The notes under the pieces are model-generated. The model searched no databases, was not told the DNA's origin, and was given only the letters and a program-made list of their open reading frames with translations. This document shows positions 1-5,843 of a stretch of DNA of 9,189 bases, piece by piece. This stretch comes from Pontimonas sp. (GTDB lineage: Bacteria; Actinomycetota; Actinomycetes; Actinomycetales; Microbacteriaceae). Location: contig JAIOWV010000047.1 in assembly GCA_021741945.1 (NCBI GenBank), positions 1-9,189 on the forward strand, given 5' to 3'. The translations under genes and the position numbers were made by a program. Position 1 is the stretch's first letter; each line of letters opens with the position of its first letter.

Positions 1-371
1 TCAATGTCGACCACTCGGTCCTGCGGCTCTCCGGTGGCTGGGCCACCCAAGAGCACCTCGGAGAAGGGCTCGCGCTCATCATGATTGCCCATCACCCAGA
101 CCACGGTGGCACCCAGTCGCTTGGCAAAGGGCTCCACTAAGTCCTTCAAGCGCCGATAGGCGCCACTCTCACCACGATCGGCTAGGTCACCGGTGAAGAC
201 CAGAGCATCAACTCGTGTTCCGCTGGCGACCAAGCGCTCCAGGAGTCTCCGAAGCGGGGTGTCGGAGTCAATAGAGCCATAGAGTGCCCGGCCATCGAGT
301 AAGTGGGTGTCGGAAACATGCACGAGTACTCGCTCGGCGGAGGGGTATTGACTAAAGCTCGACACCAGCAC
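1..371 (-). CDS. Calcineurin-like metallophosphoesterase (CpdA-type), partial, C-terminus beyond window
   Basis: An open frame read on the minus strand from about 371 runs off the left edge, so only about 123 N-terminal residues are visible. The three leading metal-binding motifs of the calcineurin-like phosphoesterase fold are clear: VHVSDTHLL (D-x-H), FTGDLADRG (GD) and MGNHDER (GNHD). Their spacing resembles CpdA-type 3',5'-cyclic nucleotide phosphodiesterases, which hydrolyse phosphodiesters with a two-metal centre; the actual substrate cannot be told from this part. The frame is the same as dprA, whose TAA stop at 375-377 lies 3 bases upstream. GTG at 371 (GAGG at 380-383) and GTG at 365 (AAGG at 373-376, 7-base spacing) are both reasonable starts. 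The gene is probably co-transcribed behind dprA. The family call is secure; specificity for cyclic AMP is inference. Confidence 0.85.
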   Translation of the reverse strand, partial: MLVSSFSQYPSAERVLVHVSDTHLLDGRALYGSIDSDTPLRRLLERLVASGTRVDALVFTGDLADRGESGAYRRLKDLVEPFAKRLGATVVWVMGNHDEREPFSEVLLGGPATGEPQDRVVDI

Positions 372-374
372 ACC

Positions 375-1319
375 TTATACCTCGGCCAGGAAACCGGGCG
401 CCCCAGCGCCGAGCAGCGCCAAATCTCCGGGTTCGCTCAAGACCCCAGCCGACTGCTCACGCACCAATCTCCAGCACCCAGCACTCAAGGGGTCACTCCA
501 GCGCCCAGGCACAACAGCAACCTCTCGTCCAAGCGAAGCGGCATGGTGGGCTGTGTTGAGAGCACCGGAGCGATGCGCTGCCTCCACCACCACAACCACG
601 GAAGCCAGCGCCGCAATCAGACGATTGCGGTCGAGGAATCGCTCCGGGGCTGGACGAACACCACAGGGTGCCTCAGCTAATAGCACCCCGGACGCAGCAA
701 TGCGGGAAAACATCCCGAGGTTCTCCGCCGGGTAGAGGCGATCAAGACCTCCAGCAACGACAGCGACGGTGGGGATTCCACGCTCCAGGGCGGCACCATG
801 GGCCGCTGTATCAATCCCGGTCGCCCCACCAGAAATCACCCCTCGTTTCCCCAGGATCTCCCTCACCACAAGGGAGCGAGTGGCGCTGACTCCAGAGGGG
901 CTGGCCTGGCGGCTGCCCACCATGCCCACAAACCCTGGTGTGACCTGAAGCAGCTGGGGATCCCCCAAGAACCAGAGGCTCAGAGCCTGATGATCGCCTA
1001 AATCCAGGAGCCCCACTGGCCAGCGAGGATCCCGGTCAGACATGACCCCCACACCAAGCTCCACCTGACGTTCGACCGAGAGCGCGGTGCGCTCCGGCGA
1101 ATCGCGCGCCCGCCAGGAGTCAATGTGGGTAACCACAGACTCATCGACCTCCATCGCCCGCGCGAGCGAGCGCACTATCGCACGCGAAGAATCTCTACTG
1201 CGCAGTCGCTCGAGTGCCGCCACCGGCCCCTGTGCACGAACGAGGGCGTGGGCCCAGCGGTCGCCCGGATCAGCGCATAGACCCCAGCATGTCCTGGCCG
1301 TGATCTCCTCTTGGTCCAT
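375..1319 (-). CDS. dprA: DNA processing protein DprA (Smf), short form
   Basis: A 314-residue DprA/Smf protein. In this family DprA binds single-stranded DNA entering during natural transformation and loads RecA. An N-terminal helical region (about 1-90) precedes the Rossmann-like DNA-binding domain, with DRDPRWPVGLLDL (95-107), MVGSRQAS (133-140), SGGATGIDTAAH (163-174), RNRLIAAL (231-238), and VVEAAHRSGALNTA (244-257) leading to VVPG (269-272). The family usually reads LITA where this protein has LNTA. The chain stops about 40 residues after VVPG, so the C-terminal winged-helix domain found in many DprA proteins is absent. ATG 1319 is the first start after an in-frame TGA upstream. A GAGG lies only 1-2 bases before the ATG, too close for a normal ribosome site. 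An 86-base gap separates it from DUF2469; yraN and comM, usual neighbours here in actinobacteria, are missing. Confidence 0.93.
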   Translation of the reverse strand: MDQEEITARTCWGLCADPGDRWAHALVRAQGPVAALERLRSRDSSRAIVRSLARAMEVDESVVTHIDSWRARDSPERTALSVERQVELGVGVMSDRDPRWPVGLLDLGDHQALSLWFLGDPQLLQVTPGFVGMVGSRQASPSGVSATRSLVVREILGKRGVISGGATGIDTAAHGAALERGIPTVAVVAGGLDRLYPAENLGMFSRIAASGVLLAEAPCGVRPAPERFLDRNRLIAALASVVVVVEAAHRSGALNTAHHAASLGREVAVVPGRWSDPLSAGCWRLVREQSAGVLSEPGDLALLGAGAPGFLAEV

Positions 1320-1405
1320 GCCTCGAGCATGGATGAGCTCAGACGTCGGGGGACGGGCTCACTTGACTGCGTGGAGAGCTTGTAGGGACCAGGAACCGTG
1401 GACAG

Positions 1406-1729
1406 TTACTCGTCGAGAGCGAGTTCCTTGGGGAGTTTGAGTTCTTTCTTGCCGAGCTCCTCGACGTTGATGTCCTTGAAGGTCAACACCTTGACGGACT
1501 TCACAAAGCGATCGGAGCGATAGACGTCCCACACCCACACATCGGTCAGGGTGAGTTCAAAATAGAAGTCGTTACCGCGTTCGCGGACTTCCTGCTGAAC
1601 CTCGTTTGCAAGGTAGAAGCGGCGTTCGGTTTCGACGACGTATTGGAACTGGGAGACGATATCGCGGTACTCGCGATAGAGGGAGAGCTCAGCTTCCCTG
1701 TCGTAGTCGTCGAAATCTTCGGGTTCCAT
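1406..1729 (-). CDS. DUF2469 domain protein, function unknown
   Basis: A 107-residue acidic protein beginning MEPEDFDDYDREAELSLYRE, with the aromatic-rich core YVVETERRFYLANEV and DFYFELTLTDVWVWDVYR. This matches DUF2469, a short single-domain family conserved in actinobacteria and almost always found next to rnhB (the Mycobacterium tuberculosis member is Rv2901c). No catalytic motif, signal peptide or membrane segment is visible, and no function is established to my knowledge. It ends with a charged stretch (GKKELKLPKELALDE). It lies 34 bases downstream of rnhB. A TAGACT hexamer 9 bases before the ATG could be a -10 element of an internal promoter, but no good -35 is seen. Family call is confident from the sequence and the neighbour. 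Confidence 0.92.
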   Translation of the reverse strand: MEPEDFDDYDREAELSLYREYRDIVSQFQYVVETERRFYLANEVQQEVRERGNDFYFELTLTDVWVWDVYRSDRFVKSVKVLTFKDINVEELGKKELKLPKELALDE

Positions 1730-1763
1730 GGTGGGCTCAGTCTAGCTCTCTAGCGAAAACCAC

Positions 1764-2480
1764 TTACAGCCGAATCCAGCTGGGACGGTGCTCGGGGGTG
1801 AGCCCGTGGCGCCGGATTGCCTCTTTGTGGGCGGCACTTCCATAGCCTTTATGGCCGTCAAACCCGTAGTCGGGATACTCCGTAGCAAGGGAGACCATGA
1901 ATTCATCCCGATACACCTTCGCCACCACCGAAGCGGCGGCGACCGAGACGCAGTCCCGGTCGGCCTTCTCTCTGGTCACCACCCGGAGGGGATGGGGCAG
2001 ATGTTTGGTGACGTAGTCAACACTCCCGTCCAACAGCAGAACCGAATGACCAATGGCGACCCCCTGGGCCGCCAAAGAGAGGAGCCCGCGGACCACCGCA
2101 ATGCCCAGAGCATTGTTGATGCCCTCGGCATCGACCTCAGCTGCGCTGGCCTCTCCTAGGGCATGGTGGGGGAACATCTCACGAACCGCTTGCGCCACCG
2201 GCCCGCGTCGTTTCTCCGTGATGGCCTTCGAGTCATAAAGGCCCTCTGGCCAGGTCTCAATGCTCGGATCCCAGACCACAAGACCAGCGACGACGGGACC
2301 AGCAAGGGGGCCTCTGCCCACCTCGTCACAGCCGATAACGCTGGTGGCGCCCTGGGCCACCAGTTTTGCTTCGAACTCGAGCGTGGGCTCTACTCGACTG
2401 GCCGTGAGGGGTCCCTCGATTCGATACCGACAAAGGTTTCCGGGTAGTTGCCAAGCCACTGCCAGCGCTCGGAGGGCCAC
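1764..2480 (-). CDS. rnhB: Ribonuclease HII (start uncertain)
   Basis: RNase HII cleaves the RNA strand of RNA-DNA hybrids and removes single ribonucleotides misincorporated in DNA. Numbered from the GTG at 2480, the catalytic D-E-D-D set is complete: D52-E53 in GCDEVGRGPLAGPV, D151 in LLLDGS, and D174 in EKADRDCVSVAAASVVAKV. The C-terminal FDGHKGYGSAAHKEAIRRHG block is also typical. The start is unresolved. GTG 2480 or GTG 2459 would overlap lepB by 91 or 70 bases. The next normal start, GTG 2360 (codon 41), lies outside lepB but drops the VEPTLEFEAKLVAQG stretch, which looks like the family N-terminus. The longest frame is reported here; the alternative is 1764-2360 (199 residues). No strong Shine-Dalgarno sequence precedes any candidate. 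DUF2469 follows after 34 bases. Confidence 0.88.
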   Translation of the reverse strand: MALRALAVAWQLPGNLCRYRIEGPLTASRVEPTLEFEAKLVAQGATSVIGCDEVGRGPLAGPVVAGLVVWDPSIETWPEGLYDSKAITEKRRGPVAQAVREMFPHHALGEASAAEVDAEGINNALGIAVVRGLLSLAAQGVAIGHSVLLLDGSVDYVTKHLPHPLRVVTREKADRDCVSVAAASVVAKVYRDEFMVSLATEYPDYGFDGHKGYGSAAHKEAIRRHGLTPEHRPSWIRL

Positions 2481-3124
2481 GAAATGACAAACGCTCGGCC
2501 GACAACGTTATCCACCGGGACGAACCCGCCACCTGGCTTATCGGTGTTGCGCCTGGAATCAGCCGAGTTGTAGCGGTTGTCACCCATCACCCACAAGGAT
2601 CCCTCAGGCACAGTGACGCTGAAGTCGTCGCTACTCACCTTGTTAACGCCTTCTGGCAAGGACAGGTATGGCTCAGAGAGCGGAACACCGTTCACCGTCA
2701 TGGCGCCGAGCTCATCGCAGCATTCGACGGTGTCACCTGGCAAACCAATGACGCGTTTCACCAAGTGTTCGTTGTCATTGGGGCTGGAGAGCCCCACCAC
2801 CATCGAGAGGCCATTGAGCACGCGGGAAAGGGGGTCGTTCTCGCTCACACCAACCTGGAGAGAGAGCCATCCACCGGGATCCACGAAAACCACTACGTCG
2901 CCGCGCTCCACCGGAAACAGCCTGGGGGTGAGCTGGCTCACGATAATGCGATCATCACGCGCGAGCGTCGACTCCATCGATTCGGTCGGAATATAGAACG
3001 AGCGAATGAGAAACGTCTTGATCAGAAACGACACCAGAAGTGCCGCGATGACAATGAAGACGAGGTCACGCAACAGCAGAAGCAGGGTTTTGGACAATGA
3101 CCGATTGGATCTCATCCACGCCAC
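2390..3124 (-). CDS. lepB: Type I signal peptidase
   Basis: A 244-residue S26-family signal peptidase, which cleaves signal peptides from exported proteins at the outer face of the membrane. One hydrophobic N-terminal helix (about 20-40, LVFIVIAALLVSFLI) anchors it. The catalytic serine is S49 in IPTESMESTL (box B), RGDVVVF (74-80) is box C, the catalytic lysine is K123 in HLVKRVIGLPGD (box D), and GDNRYNSADSR (181-191) is box E. About 30 residues between boxes C and D form a longer loop than in minimal bacterial enzymes. Two starts compete: GTG 3124 and ATG 3115 three codons later; neither has a good ribosome site. It sits 84 bases downstream of rplS, with two hairpins between them. Its 3' end overlaps the longest version of rnhB. 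Functional call is very secure. Confidence 0.95.
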   Translation of the reverse strand: MAWMRSNRSLSKTLLLLLRDLVFIVIAALLVSFLIKTFLIRSFYIPTESMESTLARDDRIIVSQLTPRLFPVERGDVVVFVDPGGWLSLQVGVSENDPLSRVLNGLSMVVGLSSPNDNEHLVKRVIGLPGDTVECCDELGAMTVNGVPLSEPYLSLPEGVNKVSSDDFSVTVPEGSLWVMGDNRYNSADSRRNTDKPGGGFVPVDNVVGRAFVISWPSERWQWLGNYPETFVGIESRDPSRPVE

Positions 3125-3173
3125 CGGGCATTCAGTGAACGCGCCACGATGCCACCACTTCCTTCATTGTGTT

Positions 3174-3215
3174 CCTGCCAGTCTGGCAGGACTCTCCTGA
3201 AGCGAGGCTTAGGAG
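3174..3215 (-). terminator. Two tandem hairpins between rplS and lepB (possible attenuator or weak terminator)
   Basis: Two inverted repeats lie side by side. CTCCT-g-AAGC (3194-3203) pairs with GCTTAGGAG (3207-3215) across a 3-base loop and covers the rplS stop codon. CCTGCCA (3174-3180) pairs perfectly with TGGCAGG (3184-3190) across a 3-base loop. Neither is followed by a T-run on the minus strand, so a classical intrinsic terminator is not supported. They could reduce read-through from the highly expressed rplS into lepB, or act as RNA processing or stability elements. The pairing is seen directly; the role is inference. Confidence 0.35.
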
Positions 3216-3556
3216 TCGCGCTTTTCGCGAATCTTTGCCTTCTTGCCACGAAGTGAGCGCAAGTAGTAGAGCTTCGCGCGACGAACATCACCGCGGGAGA
3301 CAACCTCGATGTGGTCAATCACCGGAGAGTGCAGGGGGAACGTGCGCTCCACACCAACCTGGAAGCTAATCTTGCGAACGGTGAAGGTTTCCTTCACGCC
3401 GTGACCGGTGCGACCAATCACAACACCCTGGAACACCTGAATACGAGAGCGGGTGCCTTCCACGATGTTGACGTGGACTTTGACAGTGTCTCCGGAGCGG
3501 AAGTCCGGGATGTCACTGCGGAGGCTTGCTGCATCGACGAAATCTAGGGTTTGCAT
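3209..3556 (-). CDS. rplS: 50S ribosomal protein L19
   Basis: A 115-residue protein of normal length for L19, a component of the large subunit near the 30S interface. The family pattern runs throughout: DFRSGDTVKVHVNIVEG, RIQVFQGVVIGRTG, TFTVRKISFQVGVERTFPLH, SPVIDHIEVV, and the basic C-terminus RRAKLYYLRSLRGKKAKIRE. The start is ATG 3556, with a purine stretch (AGAGAG) about 10 bases upstream as a weak ribosome site. In most bacteria rplS directly follows trmD; here a plus-strand tetR-map pair lies between them, so rplS needs its own promoter in 3557-3769. A TATATT hexamer on the minus strand at 3595-3600 is a candidate -10. lepB follows after 84 bases. Confidence 0.97.
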   Translation of the reverse strand: MQTLDFVDAASLRSDIPDFRSGDTVKVHVNIVEGTRSRIQVFQGVVIGRTGHGVKETFTVRKISFQVGVERTFPLHSPVIDHIEVVSRGDVRRAKLYYLRSLRGKKAKIREKRDS

Positions 3557-3769
3557 GTCTGAATCACTCTCTGCGCCGCCACAGGTCGCACGCGAATATA
3601 GGAATAAAGCTGTCTATGCCCCCGCCTGATGGCGGTGTGCTACTCCCCTGTGGCAGAGGCGCACTGTGGCACAAGGGCTAAGTCTGCCACAAAATGTGGC
3701 GACTGGCTATTTCCCCGACTAGGCTCTAGGCACCTCTTATCGGGGTGAACTACAGATTGTGAGATCACG
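3557..3769. promoter_or_regulatory. Divergent control region between rplS and the TetR gene
   Basis: These 213 bases must carry promoters for rplS (minus) and the tetR-map pair (plus). On the minus strand TATATT at 3595-3600 is the best -10 candidate for rplS, giving a leader of about 30 bases; no clear -35 is seen. A small hairpin, CCGCC-TGAT-GGCGG (3622-3635), lies just upstream of it. On the plus strand TAGGCT at 3720-3725 is a possible -10 for tetR; a weak -35 would fall at 3697-3702. CCCCGA (3713-3718) and TCGGGG (3740-3745) form a further inverted repeat near the tetR start. TGTGGC-type repeats fill the middle and are listed separately. Promoter placement is tentative. Confidence 0.45.
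3649..3701. repeat. Cluster of TGTGGCA-like repeats, candidate operator for the TetR regulator
   Basis: TGTGGCA occurs at 3649-3655 and again at 3665-3671, exactly 16 bases apart. Its complement TGCCACA is at 3685-3691, and TGTGGCG is at 3695-3701. The third and fourth copies form the palindrome GCCACA-AAA-TGTGGC (3686-3700), and the second and third form a wider inverted repeat (3665-3691, 13-base centre). A further GCCACA lies at 3578-3583 next to rplS. TetR-family proteins bind palindromic sites, often in front of their own gene, so this is the natural operator candidate. The repeats are seen directly; the binding is inferred. Confidence 0.4.
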
Positions 3770-4399
3770 ATGGACACCTCCCACGAAGTCCTGAGCCTTC
3801 GAACCACCCCCATCCAGCAGCGCAGTGCCGATCGTATGCAGAGCCTGCTCGATGCGGCTGCCGTTCTCATCGATGAAGAGGGAATTGACGGCGTCACAAC
3901 TACGTCAGTTGCCTACCGCAGTCGTTCCTCTGTTGGCGTCTTGTATCGCTATTTTCCCAACGTCGACAGCCTTCTCAAGGCTCTTGCTCAGCGCAACATG
4001 CAGCGATACATGGACCGTGTTCAAGAAGGTGCTGACCGTGCCGGCGCAGCTCCCTGGTCTGCCTGGGACAACACCCTTGCAACATACGTAGACATGTACC
4101 GTCACGAACCAGGTTTCCGTCACCTGGGATTCGGCGACATCATTGTCGAGCGCGACTTGGATGAAGAACCCACCAACAGCACGGTAGTTGCCCGTATTTT
4201 CGCCCAGATGCTCTCCGAGGAGCACAACGTCCCGATCACCGACACGATGCTTTTCCATCTCGATGTGGCAATTGCCATGGGCGTTGCGATCGTGCACCGC
4301 GCGTTTCTCTACAACCCCACTGGTGACAAAAAATTCATCGAAGAAGCTCGGGTTATGGTCGGCGCCTACCTCCGGTCCCAGCTTCCTTTGACCTCCTAG
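3770..4399 (+). CDS. TetR/AcrR family transcriptional regulator
   Basis: A 209-residue one-domain-plus-ligand-pocket regulator. Residues about 20-65 form the TetR DNA-binding domain: RMQSLLDAAAVLIDEEGIDGV, TTTSVAYRS, then the recognition region SSVGVLYRYFPNVDSLLKAL (53-72). The usual A-x-x-A-G-V-S-x-G-x-x-Y-x-Y-F pattern is altered: SRSSVGVLYRYF lacks the glycine of the turn. The remainder (about 80-205) is helical and varied, as expected for a ligand-binding domain, and its effector cannot be guessed. ATG 3770 is the first start after an in-frame TGA; the ribosome site is weak. Its TAG stop (4397-4399) overlaps the GTG start of map by one base, so the two are translationally coupled. It runs opposite to all flanking operon genes. 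It probably represses its own promoter and thus also map; the target is inference. Confidence 0.9.
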   Translation: MDTSHEVLSLRTTPIQQRSADRMQSLLDAAAVLIDEEGIDGVTTTSVAYRSRSSVGVLYRYFPNVDSLLKALAQRNMQRYMDRVQEGADRAGAAPWSAWDNTLATYVDMYRHEPGFRHLGFGDIIVERDLDEEPTNSTVVARIFAQMLSEEHNVPITDTMLFHLDVAIAMGVAIVHRAFLYNPTGDKKFIEEARVMVGAYLRSQLPLTS

Positions 4400-5166
4400 T
4401 GATTCCCCGTCATTCCGAGGCCCGCATTCAGGAGATGCGGCCCGTCGGAGCTTTCGTCGCCTCCGTCCTCGGCGCCCTCCAGAGTGCCGCCAAACCAGGC
4501 GTGTCACTGCTCGAGCTGGATGCCCTTGCCCACGACATGATTCGCCAGGCCGGCGCGACGAGCTGCTACATCGACTACCACCCATCCTTCGGCGGCTCAC
4601 CCTTTGGCAAGGTGCTCTGCACCTCAGTCAACGACGCCGCCCTCCACGGCCTCCCCCACGATTACGCCCTCCAGGGCGGCGACTTACTCTCGCTGGATTT
4701 TGCGGTGAACCTCGGCGGCTGGGTCGCCGATTCGGCAGTGAGCCTGATTGTGGGCTCACCGGCCAACCCCGACGACCAGCGCCTCATCGACGTGTGCGAA
4801 GAGGCCCTCAAGGCCGGAATCGCGGCTGCGGTTCCGGGCAACCGCCTCGGTGACATCTCTCACGCCATCGGCACCGTGGCCAAGGCCCACGGCTTCGCAG
4901 TCAATGCGGACTTTGGCGGCCACGGGGTGGGTCGCACCATGCACGAAGACCCGTCGATTCCGAACGATGGCGCTCCCGGCCACGGACCAACACTTAAGCC
5001 CGGCATGGTCTTCGCTATCGAACCCTGGCTCATGCACGGCACCAGCGAGATTTACACCGACGAGGACGGTTGGACACTGCGCAGTGTCGATGGCTCTCGC
5101 GCCGCCCACGTGGAACACACCGTGGTCGTCACGAAAAACGGACCGTTAGTGCTGACAGCCCGCTAG
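4399..5166 (+). CDS. map: Type I methionine aminopeptidase
   Basis: A 255-residue M24A metallopeptidase that removes the initiator methionine from nascent proteins. All metal and substrate residues are present: H83 (AALHGLPHD), D100 (LSLDFAV), D111 (ADSAV), H175 (FGGHGVGR), H182 (MHEDPSIPN), E208 (FAIEPW) and E239 (HVEHTVVVT). The SFGGSPFGKVLCTSVND segment (63-79) is a few residues longer than in E. coli MetAP (YHGYPKSVCISIN), a form I associate with an actinobacterial subgroup. Start is GTG 4399, overlapping the TetR stop (TAGTG). The TAG stop (5164-5166) overlaps the trmD stop on the other strand. Actinobacteria often carry more than one map, with another in the adk-map-infA ribosomal cluster; this may be the accessory copy, but that cannot be seen from here. 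Confidence 0.94.
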   Translation: MIPRHSEARIQEMRPVGAFVASVLGALQSAAKPGVSLLELDALAHDMIRQAGATSCYIDYHPSFGGSPFGKVLCTSVNDAALHGLPHDYALQGGDLLSLDFAVNLGGWVADSAVSLIVGSPANPDDQRLIDVCEEALKAGIAAAVPGNRLGDISHAIGTVAKAHGFAVNADFGGHGVGRTMHEDPSIPNDGAPGHGPTLKPGMVFAIEPWLMHGTSEIYTDEDGWTLRSVDGSRAAHVEHTVVVTKNGPLVLTAR

Positions 5167-5185
5167 TCGGGCAACAAATCCGGTC
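5141..5185. terminator. Nested hairpin over the convergent map and trmD stops, possible bidirectional terminator
   Basis: An inner stem GCCCG (5158-5162) with CGGGC (5168-5172) encloses a 5-base loop holding CTAG, where the stop codons of both genes overlap. An outer stem GACCG (5141-5145) with CGGTC (5181-5185) flanks it. There is no T-run on either strand, so intrinsic termination is not proven. Since the genes converge with no spacer, any terminator would have to lie in coding sequence, and this is the best structure seen. Confidence 0.3.
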
Positions 5186-5843
5186 GCATGCGCTTCGTGC
5201 GGGCAACCGACTGCTCGTGACGCCACTGGCGAATCTGTTCGTGGTGCCCAGAGAGTAGGACCTCTGGGACATCCAGTCCGCGCCAGGTCCGGGGCTTTGT
5301 GTACGACGGGTACTCAACGAGCCCCTCTTCGTGGCTCTCTTCGGTAAGGGACTCGGGGTTTCCGATAACCCCCGGTACTAGGCGCAGTGTTGCCTCGAGC
5401 ATGGCAACAACGGCGACTTCGCCGCCGTTCAGAACATAATCACCAAGACTCAACTCCAGAACGGTGTATGAGGCGCTGTAGTGGTCAATCACCCTCTGAT
5501 CGATGCCTTCATAGCGTCCGCAGGCAAAGACTAAGTGGTCCTTCTGCGCCAGTTCTTTAGCCTGCGCCTGCGTGAACACTCGACCCGCTGGGCTTGGTAC
5601 AACAAGCACTGAATCCTTGGTGAGAACCTTGTCGAGAGTGACGCCCCAGGGCTCTGGTGACATCACCATCCCCGCTCCGCCGCCGTAAGGGGTGTCATCA
5701 ACGCTGCGGTGGGGATCACTGGCCGCCTCGCGCAAATCGTGCACAGAGATGTCGATGAGATTCTTATCGAGCGCCTTGCCAATGAGTGACACTTCTAACA
5801 CGTCAAAGAAGTCAGGGAAGATGGTCACGATGTCGATCTTCAC
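5163..5843 (-). CDS. trmD: tRNA (guanine37-N1)-methyltransferase
   Basis: TrmD uses S-adenosylmethionine to methylate N1 of G37 next to the anticodon, preventing +1 frameshifts. The 226 residues show the SPOUT trefoil-knot pattern: MKIDIVTIFPDFF at the N-terminus, DDTPYGGGAGMVM (49-61), FACGRYEGIDQRV (106-118), LSLGDYVLNGGE (131-142), and SYTKPRTWRGLDVPEVLLSG (180-199). R154 aligns with the catalytic Arg154 of E. coli. The E. coli catalytic Asp169 position is Glu169 here (TEESHEEG), in a gap-free alignment from R154. GTG 5843 starts the gene and overlaps the rimM stop in GTGA, so translation is coupled. Its stop overlaps that of map on the opposite strand, and rplS, its normal downstream partner, is displaced by 1.6 kb. 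Assignment is secure; the effect of the Glu is open. Confidence 0.96.
   Translation of the reverse strand: MKIDIVTIFPDFFDVLEVSLIGKALDKNLIDISVHDLREAASDPHRSVDDTPYGGGAGMVMSPEPWGVTLDKVLTKDSVLVVPSPAGRVFTQAQAKELAQKDHLVFACGRYEGIDQRVIDHYSASYTVLELSLGDYVLNGGEVAVVAMLEATLRLVPGVIGNPESLTEESHEEGLVEYPSYTKPRTWRGLDVPEVLLSGHHEQIRQWRHEQSVARTKRMRPDLLPD

Noticed and set aside
182..373. Short minus-strand frame of 63 residues starting at GTG 373
   Set aside because: The neighbouring frame read from 371 carries all metallophosphoesterase motifs; this one is a shifted shadow.
303..680. Plus-strand open frame of 125 residues opposite dprA and the phosphoesterase
   Set aside because: No family resemblance, and it overlaps conserved motifs on the other strand.
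3112..3318. Minus-strand frame of 68 residues between rplS and lepB
   Set aside because: It overlaps the 3' end of rplS in another frame, reaches into the lepB start, and is rich in Arg without a domain.
3905..4600. Minus-strand open frame of 231 residues opposite tetR and map
   Set aside because: It lies across two well-supported coding genes, with no domain pattern.
3557..5166. The tetR-map segment as a genomic island or transposon
   Set aside because: No terminal repeats, target duplication, transposase or integrase at either end, and both products look actinobacterial; a rearrangement within the lineage is simpler.
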